A program made the position numbers and the translations under genes. From the NCBI GenBank assembly GCA_002730975.1, contig PCBO01000135.1, positions 19,647 through 83,646 on the forward strand: a stretch of DNA of 64,000 bases. The letters are read 5' to 3'. Under the pieces are notes generated by a model. That model saw only the letters and a list, made by a program, of their open reading frames with translations. It had not been told where the DNA came from and ran no database searches. How positions within the stretch are numbered: position 1 is the first letter of the stretch; each line of letters begins with the position of its first letter. Source of the DNA: Opitutia bacterium. GTDB taxonomy: Bacteria; Verrucomicrobiota; Verrucomicrobiia; Opitutales; Seribacteraceae. Below are positions 53,421 to 62,200 of this stretch, piece after piece.

Positions 53421-54827
53421 CTACTTCGAAAGTCCCCAATGCTTGGTGAACGGATAATAGACGAATAACGCTCGGCCTACGATTTGTTTTTCCGGAACGA
53501 AACCCCACATCCGTCCATCCAGACTATTGGGTGAATTGTCCCCCATGGACAAGAAGAAATTTTGACCTGTTGGGTTCGTCGGATCTGTTTTCTTGGGCAC
53601 GCGGAGCGGAGATTTATTGGAAAGCAAGCCATCGGCTCTATAACCTGGGTATTTGGAGGTGTTTTCGGCCTGTGGGTTTTGGGCTAGGTTTTCCACGCGT
53701 TCTCGATTCATTTTGAATGCTCCCACGCCTTCAATTGGTTTTCCGTTCCTGTACAGGATTCCGGGAGTGCCGCCACGAAGATCGGTTCCATTGGTAAATA
53801 TTGGGTCGGGAACGCGAATTTCCATTACATCGCCTGGTTCGCCTACCAGTCTTTTGATGTAGTATTTGTCTTCACCAATTGAGGATCGAGTAGGAATATT
53901 CAACTTCCCGTTAACCTCGTCTATTCCCTTGGTTTTGAATACGGCTGGATCTCCCGACTTGGGGCGAATGAAGTTGTAACTCATACGGTCAACGAAAAGC
54001 GCATCGCCGAGGAGGATGTCAAAAGCAAGCACGATGTCACCGGTCTGAAAGGAATCATCGCTCAATCTCAACCTGCCGGAGTTATACAAGCCAGGTGGTT
54101 GAGGAATAATTTGCGGAAGTCCCCTCAAGTCGTCGATACCGGCAAATTTCTGGGCCAGAATGGTATCCAGATCGAATTCCGAGGGAACGTTAAGCACATG
54201 CTTCTTGCCGCCGATTTCAAAAACGTATTCTCGGACGGGACTTGGAAATACGAAGAATTTTCCATTTGGGAAATTTTCCGTGGAAAAGCGAAAACTGCCG
54301 TTGTTTTGAAGAACCAGAACCAATTCTCCATTCGATTCCGCCTCCAGACGGTGATGGGATGCTCCAAGAGTCAGTTTGTCTAGGATTCGACCGCCGATGC
54401 CGGGTAGTTGGTCTTCGCCTTCGTACAGGTGCGGTTGCATCCCGTTGTAGGTCGGATACATCGAATTTGTGGGGATGATGAAAGGTTGAATGAAGAAACT
54501 ACGGATTCCAATTACCACGATTGCGGCGACGAGCAGCATCTCGACGTTTTCCACCCAACTTTTCTTGTGGTAATAGTCTCCTCCGCATTTGTCCATGATC
54601 TCGTCGGCGTCTTTTGCTTTTTCTTCCAATTCCGCAGTGGTGATGGTCTTTTCACGTATCGCTTTATCCAGACTGCCAAGTCGCTCATCGAACTTTTCGA
54701 CCTCCTCGGCGGGCAAAAGGTCTCGTCTGTACGAAAGAGCTTTCTGGCCCAATCTTAGGATTTCCTTGGCCCCCTTTCGCATGGATCTGGTCACGGGTTT
54801 GTTTTCGTTTTTAGAAGATTTTGTCAT
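53421..54827 (-). CDS. lepB: Signal peptidase I with large insertion
   Basis: A 468-residue SPase I that cleaves signal peptides at the membrane. A cytoplasmic helical N-terminal part (1-93) precedes one membrane segment (about 94-113). The nucleophile Ser122 lies in IPTNSMYPT and the general base Lys325 in KYYIKRLVGEPGD; the C-terminal box is GDNSPNSLDGRMWG. In E. coli the Ser and Lys are about 55 residues apart; here the distance is about 203, so an extra region of roughly 145 residues is inserted. It lies 26 bases upstream of the lepA stop on the same strand, the reverse of the usual lepA-lepB order being possible here. Confidence 0.9.
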   Translation of the reverse strand: MTKSSKNENKPVTRSMRKGAKEILRLGQKALSYRRDLLPAEEVEKFDERLGSLDKAIREKTITTAELEEKAKDADEIMDKCGGDYYHKKSWVENVEMLLVAAIVVIGIRSFFIQPFIIPTNSMYPTYNGMQPHLYEGEDQLPGIGGRILDKLTLGASHHRLEAESNGELVLVLQNNGSFRFSTENFPNGKFFVFPSPVREYVFEIGGKKHVLNVPSEFDLDTILAQKFAGIDDLRGLPQIIPQPPGLYNSGRLRLSDDSFQTGDIVLAFDILLGDALFVDRMSYNFIRPKSGDPAVFKTKGIDEVNGKLNIPTRSSIGEDKYYIKRLVGEPGDVMEIRVPDPIFTNGTDLRGGTPGILYRNGKPIEGVGAFKMNRERVENLAQNPQAENTSKYPGYRADGLLSNKSPLRVPKKTDPTNPTGQNFFLSMGDNSPNSLDGRMWGFVPEKQIVGRALFVYYPFTKHWGLSK

Positions 54828-54853
54828 GTATTAAAAGTGGTTGCTTCGGAAGT

Positions 54854-56656
54854 TTAGTTTCCGCTTTTGAGAATTTGCACAAAGGCTTCTTGTGGAATGC
54901 TTACGCTCCCTATCTGTTTCATCCGTTTCTTCCCTTTCTTTTGCTTTTCCAGTAGCTTTTTTTTACGCGAGATGTCTCCACCATAGCATTTTGCGGTAAC
55001 GTCTTTGCGCATGGCCGAGATGGTTTCTCTAGCAATGATTTTTCCACCTACCGCGGCTTGCAAGGCAACTTTAAACATTTGCCTAGGTAGGATTTCCTTT
55101 AGTTTTTCGCAAAGTACGCGCCCACGAGCTTCGGCTTTTTCTACGTGAACGATTGTTGAAAAAGCGTCCACGGTTTCGGCGTTTACCATGATTTCCATGC
55201 GTTGTAGGCTCGCAGTCTGGTATTCCGCCATGTCGTAATCCATGGAACCGTAACCATGAGTGATGCTTTTCAGGCGGTCGTTGAAGTCCACTAGGATTTC
55301 GTTCAAGGGCAAGGAGCAGGTGAGCATGACGCGGGTTTCGTCGATGGTTTCCGTATTGTTGCAGATGCCGCGCTTTTCGCTCACGAGAGCAAGCATGTCT
55401 CCGATACTGTCGTTGGGAGCATGAATCCGAGCAAGTATCGTGGGTTCCTCGATATGATCGATCTCGGTTATGTCGGGAAGTTCAAGTGGATTATCTATTT
55501 CTTTGAATGTCCCGTCGGTGAGGCAAACTTTGTAAACGACGCTGGGATAGGTCGAAATCAAGTCCAGATCGTATTCTCGCCGTAAACGTTCTTGAATGAT
55601 TTCCATGTGAAGGAGACCAAGAAAACCACACCGAAAACCAAAACCTAGAGCCGCTGAAGTTTCCGATTGGTAAGTAAACGCGGCATCGTTCAGTCGTAAC
55701 TTACCAACACTTTTTTTCAGTTTTTCGTAGTCGTTGGTATCGAGTGGGTAAAGACCACTGAACACCATTGGGCGAACTTCCTTGTAGCCCGGCAACATTT
55801 CGGAAGCAGGGTCTTGGGCGGAGGTAATGGTGTCGCCGATCTTGATGTCGGCAACGTCGCGGATGCCGGTTACGATGTAACCCACCTCCCCTTCCGACAA
55901 CTGTTCGGTTGGAACGGGTTGGGGGCAAAATCGTCCGATATCCTTTACTTCGGTCTTCCTTCCGTCGCTCATGAGAACAATGGAGGAATGTCGAGAGATG
56001 CTGCCAGAAAATACCCGAACATAGCATATAACTCCCTTGTAGGAATCGTACTGGCTATCGAAAACAAGCGCCCTGCTCTTCTTGTTTTCCGTCCAACGAG
56101 GTTCGGGCAAGCGCTGCACCACGGCTTCCAGAATGTCCTCGACTCCCAAACCGCTCTTGCCACTTGCGAGCAAGGCATCCTCGGCAGGAATCGCCAGAAC
56201 ATCCTCAATTTGCTTGGAAACGCGAGTCACGTCGGCGCTAGGCAAATCCACCTTGTTGATGACGGGGATGACTTTCAAGCCTTGGCTGTCCGCCAATTGG
56301 GCGTTGGCCAATGTCTGAGCTTCCACTCCCTGCGACGCGTCGACCAATAGCAAGGCGCCTTCACAGGCAGCCAGACTGCGCGACACCTCGTAAGAGAAAT
56401 CAACGTGACCGGGGGTATCGATGAGGTTGAAGAGATATTCGTCTCCTTTGGTATCCTTGTAGGTCATGGAGACCGGATGACTCTTTATAGTAATACCCCG
56501 CTCGCGTTCCAAATCCATGGAATCGAGCAGCTGTTCCTTCATCTCTCTCTTCACCACAGTGCGGGTGCTTTCGAGCAGTCGATCGGACAAAGTTGTCTTG
56601 CCGTGATCGACGTGAGCGATGATGCAAAAATTTCGAATCCTTTTGACGTCCACCAT
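54854..56656 (-). CDS. lepA: Elongation factor 4 (back-translocating GTPase)
   Basis: A 600-residue LepA, a ribosome-associated GTPase. ATG 56656 (MVDVKRIRNF) is chosen over a GTG five codons upstream. GTP motifs are AHVDHGKTTL (G1), the switch region GITIKSHPV, DTPGHVDF (G3) and NKVDLPSA (G4). The C-terminal specific part (about 490-600) includes KCYGGDISRKKKLLEKQK, diagnostic of LepA. It precedes lepB on the same strand (26-base gap), the classical lepA-lepB pair. It is divergent from dapA with an 86-base gap. Confidence 0.95.
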   Translation of the reverse strand: MVDVKRIRNFCIIAHVDHGKTTLSDRLLESTRTVVKREMKEQLLDSMDLERERGITIKSHPVSMTYKDTKGDEYLFNLIDTPGHVDFSYEVSRSLAACEGALLLVDASQGVEAQTLANAQLADSQGLKVIPVINKVDLPSADVTRVSKQIEDVLAIPAEDALLASGKSGLGVEDILEAVVQRLPEPRWTENKKSRALVFDSQYDSYKGVICYVRVFSGSISRHSSIVLMSDGRKTEVKDIGRFCPQPVPTEQLSEGEVGYIVTGIRDVADIKIGDTITSAQDPASEMLPGYKEVRPMVFSGLYPLDTNDYEKLKKSVGKLRLNDAAFTYQSETSAALGFGFRCGFLGLLHMEIIQERLRREYDLDLISTYPSVVYKVCLTDGTFKEIDNPLELPDITEIDHIEEPTILARIHAPNDSIGDMLALVSEKRGICNNTETIDETRVMLTCSLPLNEILVDFNDRLKSITHGYGSMDYDMAEYQTASLQRMEIMVNAETVDAFSTIVHVEKAEARGRVLCEKLKEILPRQMFKVALQAAVGGKIIARETISAMRKDVTAKCYGGDISRKKKLLEKQKKGKKRMKQIGSVSIPQEAFVQILKSGN

Positions 56657-56742
56657 AAAAGAGTTGACCACGCAAAATTTCCTGCAGAAAAGAGCAAGTC
56701 AATTGCGGGTATTAAAAAAACTATTTTTCAGATTTATTGAGA

Positions 56743-57633
56743 ATGGACAAGAATCGACTTAAGGGAACACACACTGCTCTCATCACGCCGATGGTGGATG
56801 AAGATGTCAACTTTGCCGATCTCGAGCGTCATGTCGAATGGCAAATCGCTTCGGGCGTAAACGGACTGGTGCCCTGTGGCACCACGGGGGAATCCCCCAC
56901 CCTGTCTCCGGAGGAACACCTTCGGGTGGTGGAGGCAACCGTCAAGGCAACTGCCGGGCGCGTACCTGTAATTGCCGGAACCGGGGCAAACTCGACCGCC
57001 GAGGCACTGCATCTGACGAAGGCTGCAGACGAGGCCGGGGCAGACGCCTTTCTTTTGGTGGCCCCTTACTACAACAAGCCGAGTCAGGAAGGTCTTCTCG
57101 CTCATTTCGGCGCCATAGCGGAAATAACCGAAAAGCCGATCGTGCTGTACTCCATCCCATCCCGGTGTGGCATCGAGATATCCACATCCACCGTTGCTCG
57201 TCTCTATGAAAAACATCCAAACATCTGTGCAATCAAGGAAGCGGGCGGACGATCCGCCAAGGTTTCGGACACCGCCGTTGCTCTCGGTTCGGACTACGTC
57301 ATCCTGTCTGGCGACGACGGCCTTACCCTGCCCTTCATGGCCTGCGGAGCATCGGGCGTAATCAGCGTCGCCTCGAACGTCTACCCGGCTCCGATCGTTA
57401 AAATGGTTGATCTAGCCCGAGCCAACGACTTCGAGGCTGCCCGAAAACTGCATCTCGAGTACCTTCCCGTTTTCGGCGAGCTCTTCATCGAACCGAATCC
57501 CGTGCCCGCCAAGTTCGTCATGAAGACCCTTGGCATGATTGAGTCCGACGAAGTTCGCTTGCCCTTGTGCAACCTCCAGCGGGAAAATAGAGAACGATTA
57601 GCTCAGCTTGCTAAAGATTTCCCTCTGAAATAG
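56743..57633 (+). CDS. dapA: 4-hydroxy-tetrahydrodipicolinate synthase
   Basis: A 296-residue DapA that condenses pyruvate and aspartate semialdehyde on the way to lysine and diaminopimelate. ATG 56743 is preferred to a TTG two codons earlier. GLVPCGTTGESPTL is the substrate signature, Tyr136 lies in VLYSIPSRCG and the Schiff-base Lys165 in ICAIKEAGG. FLLVAPYYNKPSQEG carries the second Tyr. dapB follows after 41 bases, so the two consecutive enzymes are co-transcribed. Confidence 0.95.
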   Translation: MDKNRLKGTHTALITPMVDEDVNFADLERHVEWQIASGVNGLVPCGTTGESPTLSPEEHLRVVEATVKATAGRVPVIAGTGANSTAEALHLTKAADEAGADAFLLVAPYYNKPSQEGLLAHFGAIAEITEKPIVLYSIPSRCGIEISTSTVARLYEKHPNICAIKEAGGRSAKVSDTAVALGSDYVILSGDDGLTLPFMACGASGVISVASNVYPAPIVKMVDLARANDFEAARKLHLEYLPVFGELFIEPNPVPAKFVMKTLGMIESDEVRLPLCNLQRENRERLAQLAKDFPLK

Positions 57634-57674
57634 CAACTTCTAGAATTTCCAATTATCTTTTAACTTCCTGTAAA

Positions 57675-58415
57675 ATGTCATTAAGAATCATGCTTAACGG
57701 AGCTCGGGGTCGCATGGGGCGTGCCATCGCTTCCATCGCCGAAGAAAAGGATTGTCAAATCGTAGCTGGCATCGACTTGGGCGACGATCCTGCCGCAGTC
57801 ATCGACGAATGCGACGTCGTGATCGATTTCAGCTTGCAGGAAGCCACCCTCCCGGTGGCCAGGTTGACCGCCGAGCGTGGAAAGCCCATCGTCATTGGCA
57901 CAACCGGCCAATCCGTTGAGGATCGGGATGCTATCACTGCCCTCTCCTCTCTCATACCCATGGTATGGGCGGGAAATTTCTCGACTGGCGTTAATCTACT
58001 CTTCTACCTCACCCAAAAGGCGGCCGAGGTGCTAGATGCCGAATCTGATTTCGACCCTGAAGTAATAGAAATGCACCACCGTCACAAAAAGGATGCCCCC
58101 AGCGGTACCGCAGAACGCTTGTTGGAAATTCTAAAGGAATCCCGAAGCTTGGGAGATGCCGACGTCGCACACGGTCGCCAAGGGATCACCGGTGAGCGTC
58201 CCGCAGCTCAAATCGGTTCCCATTCTCTTCGCGGGGGGGATGTTGTGGGAGATCATTTGGTCATGTTCGCGGGCAGCGGCGAACGTCTGGAGCTCACTCA
58301 CCGTGCGACCGACCGCGTAATATTTGCATCCGGAGCCCTCCGAGCCGCCAAATGGGCGGTTACCCAACCCGCAGGTCTATATTCCATGCAGGACGTTCTG
58401 GGGCTCACCGCATGA
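57675..58415 (+). CDS. dapB: 4-hydroxy-tetrahydrodipicolinate reductase
   Basis: A 246-residue DapB that reduces the product of DapA with NAD(P)H. The nucleotide fold is LNGARGRMGRAI, with GTTGQS and AGNFSTGVNLL following. The catalytic stretch EMHHRHKKDAPSGTA carries His134 and Lys138, equivalent to His159 and Lys163 of the E. coli enzyme. It is slightly shorter than E. coli DapB, as in many bacteria. ruvA follows after 52 pyrimidine-rich bases. Confidence 0.95.
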   Translation: MSLRIMLNGARGRMGRAIASIAEEKDCQIVAGIDLGDDPAAVIDECDVVIDFSLQEATLPVARLTAERGKPIVIGTTGQSVEDRDAITALSSLIPMVWAGNFSTGVNLLFYLTQKAAEVLDAESDFDPEVIEMHHRHKKDAPSGTAERLLEILKESRSLGDADVAHGRQGITGERPAAQIGSHSLRGGDVVGDHLVMFAGSGERLELTHRATDRVIFASGALRAAKWAVTQPAGLYSMQDVLGLTA

Positions 58416-58467
58416 ACTCTCTTCCTGCATCTCAACTTTTAATTTCCTTTTTCTTACCTTTTTTCAG

Positions 58468-59082
58468 ATGATAGCCACTATTCGCGGAGTACTATTGGAG
58501 TGCCAAACCAACCTTGCGGTCATCGAAGTCGGAGGTATCGGCTACGAAGTAAACGTTCCGCTCACAACATCGGAAAAGCTTCCCGCTCTAGGGAAGGAAA
58601 TCAAGCTCCACACGCATGCATCCTATCGTGAGGACGCCCAGACCCTTTACGGTTTCGCAGATCGCGAATCTCGCGACTTTTTTCGCCTTATCGTGGACAA
58701 GGTTTCCGGCATCGGTCCCCGCATTGCGATAAACTTGCTTGGTTCTCTCTCACTTCCTACCCTCAAGAGCGCCATAGCAGCGGGAGACGTGGGACTACTG
58801 TCCAAGGCACCCGGTCTCGGTAAAAAGACAGCCGAGCGCATCGTCGTCGAACTCAAAGACAAGGTGCTGCCTGCAGTTTCGGCAGTATCCGCTTCCGCTG
58901 GAGCACCTCCGGGCGCCTCCGGCACACCCTCCTCACCCGGAGCCTACCAGGACGCTCTGACCGCACTTTTGACACTCGGTTACAAAGCCACAGACGCCGA
59001 CAAGGCAGTTAGGCAGGCTGCCGAAGCCCTCGGAACCGACGTCAGCACCGAAGAACTGATCCGTAAGGCACTTGGTCGATAA
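58468..59082 (+). CDS. ruvA: Holliday junction DNA helicase subunit RuvA
   Basis: A 204-residue RuvA. ATG 58468 gives the canonical start MIATIRGVLLE; an in-frame extension would run back into dapB. Domain I (OB-fold) covers about 1-65. Helix-hairpin-helix repeats are seen in DKVSGIGPRIAINLLG and APGLGKKTAERIVVELKDK. A flexible Ala/Ser/Gly/Pro linker (about 138-155) leads to the C-terminal RuvB-binding domain (DALTALLTLGYKATDADKAV). RuvA tetramers bind four-way junctions and recruit RuvB; ruvB and ruvC are not in the window. Confidence 0.93.
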   Translation: MIATIRGVLLECQTNLAVIEVGGIGYEVNVPLTTSEKLPALGKEIKLHTHASYREDAQTLYGFADRESRDFFRLIVDKVSGIGPRIAINLLGSLSLPTLKSAIAAGDVGLLSKAPGLGKKTAERIVVELKDKVLPAVSAVSASAGAPPGASGTPSSPGAYQDALTALLTLGYKATDADKAVRQAAEALGTDVSTEELIRKALGR

Positions 59083-59199
59083 GTCTTCATTTAGAGATCT
59101 CTCTAGCCTTGAGATAAGGGTGCAAGTCAAATACGATTTTTGGCTTTCACAATGTGTTACAAATCAGTTTTGTCAGAATAAAAAATCGATTTCTTTCAC

Positions 59200-59229
59200 T
59201 TGCAACGTATTATTTTCAACTGTTATGCT
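59200..59229 (+). promoter_or_regulatory. Candidate promoter of the giant secreted protein
   Basis: TTGCAA (59200-59205), 18 bases, TATGCT (59224-59229) lies in the AT-rich 204-base gap after ruvA, 57 bases before the GTG start at 59287. Each box matches four of six consensus positions. The gap also holds an AGAGATCTCT palindrome soon after the ruvA stop. Confidence 0.33.
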
Positions 59230-59286
59230 AATAGTAGTTATTAATTTATTGCAAAAGTCTAATATGTGCGTGAGAATTTTTTGGTT

Positions 59287-62200
59287 GTGAGTTCTCCTGA
59301 TCCTTCTCGCTCGCTCGCCCTAAGCTCTTTCTCTGCAATCTTATTGATTTGGGCTTCGGTTTCATCCGCTTGGGCTGCACCTCCCACTGGCTCGGTCTCC
59401 ATCACTGGCACGGCCACGCAGAACCAAACTCTTACGGCCGCGAACTCCCTTTCCGACGCGGACGGGCTCGGAGCAATCACTTATCAGTGGAAGCGCGAGT
59501 CGCTTCCGGAATATAATTGGGCCTTGCAGACTAACGCCCAAGATTCGGGAAATCACTCTAATCATGGTTCGTTACAAGGAAACGGCGTATTTTCCGGAGG
59601 CGTCTTCCATACCACGACTTCCGGCGGCAAGGGGCGCGTCCAGATGGTGAACCAAGAGATTGCCCTGAGTTCCTTCCCCCAAGGTTTCTCCGTTTCCCTA
59701 GACATTCAATTCGACCCTGTTGATTTCGACCGCAGCGACGTCTACCTGTGGGTTTTTCTAATGCTTGGTGAAAAACAGAACGGTTCCGATGACTGGAATA
59801 ACCAAATCACCATGACCCTCTATCACGACGACTTCTCGTTCAATATGTCAGTGGATGGAACACCCCACCGTCTGATCATCGACAAGAGCCTGATTGCTCA
59901 GTGCAAAACGGAATTGTGCAAAATCACCGGGTCGATCGACCCAAGCGGTAACTTGGCCCTCTACTTGAACGGTTCCCTTATTGGAGCAAAGGCGGCCTCG
60001 AGCACCATAACCGCAAAGATCCCGAGCCGCTCCTATTCCAAGCTGAGCGTCGGAAGTTCCATCGATGGAGGTTATCCTTTTTATGGCTCGATCAAGAACT
60101 TCTCCATGCACAACACCACCGGACTGTCGTCCGCCCCTATCATTGGAGCCACCGGAGCCTCACACAACTTGACCCAAGCCGACGTCGGCAAAGCCATCAC
60201 CGTAACTGCCAACTATACCGACGGCGCTGGCAACGCCGAATCCGTTACTTCCTCCGCAACAACGGCGGTTACAACGGCTACGCACACCGTTCAGGGTATC
60301 AACAACCCATGGCATAGCGGTTGGACAGGTTGGTCTACTCTCAGTTCGGGTTCCGTTAATGATGATGATTATGCAACTTGGAATTACAGGGACTTGTCCT
60401 CTGGTGACAGGGTGTACATTGCAGGCAAAATGGCGACCAACGATGATCCCCAAGGCACCAATCTGACGAGTGGAATCTTACACGGGTACCTCAATTCATG
60501 GGATCAGGTTGAGACCAAGGCGGTGGAGGTCGCAGGCGGTGCCTTTGAAATAAATGACTGGACGGTAACGGTTAAAGGTCGGAACAAGGTTTATTCCGAC
60601 AAATATCTTCAAATGCTCTGGGTGGAACCAGGTACCTTTACAATGGGTAGCCCGACGAGCGAGGTAGGACGCGGAACGAATGAGAACGAACGCAACGTGA
60701 CGCTCAAGAAGGGCTTTTACCTCGGCAAGTACGAGGTAACGCAGGCTCAGTACGAGGCGGTGATGACGGGGAACACGAATAGTTTGAACGCCACGCCGAG
60801 CCAGTATACGGGTAACGACCGCCCCGTTGAGAAGGTGAGTTGGGACGACGTCCAAATTTTCCTCACCCGCCTGAACGCTGCCGAGCAAGCAGCGGGCAGG
60901 TTGGCCGCTGGTTGGACCTATGCTTTGCCCACCGAATCGGAATGGGAGTACGCCTGCCAAGCGGGAACGACCACGGCGTATTCTTGGGGAAACGACATCA
61001 ATTCTACTCGGGCTAATTATACTCAGAGCGGGATCAGCCAGACTCGCGACGTTGGTCAATACACGGCCAACCCGTGGGGCTTTTTCGACATGCACGGAAA
61101 CGTTTGGGAATGGACGGCGGACAGGTACGAAGCGAATTACCCGACTGGGTCGGTGACCGACCCTACGGGACCTGCATCGGGCTCGACCCGGGTCCTACGC
61201 GGAGGCTCCTGGCTCAACCCCGGGACGGGCTTGCGCTCCGCTTTGCGCAGCCACAACGAGGTCTATGCCCGCGGCAACTCCATTGGCTTCCGCCTCGCCT
61301 ACAAGCCAATCCCGAACGCCACCCCCGTCATAACTTCCTACGGAGGCGCCGCGACGGCATCAGTGAACGCTCCTGAGAACCAGACCTTCGCGGCGGACTT
61401 CAACGGGACCGATGCCGACGGCAACGAAACGGTGAGTTATTCCTTCAGCGGAGGAGCTGACCAAGCCAAGTTCGATCTCAATGCCACCACCGGTATACTC
61501 ACTTTTAAGAACGCCCCCGATTACGAGGATCCGACCGACGCCGACACAAACAACACTTATGTTGTGGAAGTCAACGCCAGCGACGGAAGCGCATGGGAAC
61601 TGCAGGCCATCACCATTGTGATTACCGACGTCCATGAGGCTCCGGTGGCGGTGCTAGCGTCCGGTGCGGGTACGGAGGCGGATCCGTATTTGATCGCTAC
61701 GGTTGGCAACTTGTACTGGTTGTCGGAGACGAGCAGTGTTTGGAGTAAGCACTTTTTGCAGACGGCGGATATAAATGCATCGGGGACGTCGTTGCTGGAC
61801 AATGGGGCAGGAATTGCGACCATTGGCCCTAGTTTCAGCGGCACTTATGATGGTGGTGGCCACCTGATAGAGGGATTGACGATAAATCGTTCATCAACGG
61901 ATTCCGTGGGCATGTTCGGGCAGACGTCAAATGCCGTGATTAAGAATCTTGGGCTTAAGAACGTTAACGTAAAGGGCAAGAAATCGGTGGGGGGACTTGT
62001 GGGCAGGGCGTATACTTCGACGATAACGGGTTGTTACGTAACGGGTAGCGTTACTTCAACGGGTTGGATGGTCGCGGGCATCGTGGGTCAATCTTATGGC
62101 TCGACCGTCAGCAACTGCTACAACACGGCGAACGTGAAATCGATAGGTTCAAGTTCCAATACCTGGTTCCAAGCGGGCTTGGTGGGCGCTGCTTATGCAA

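Noticed and set aside
60607..61305. FGE domain as the maturation enzyme of the sulfatase
   Set aside because: The catalytic cysteines are absent and the domain is part of a secreted protein.
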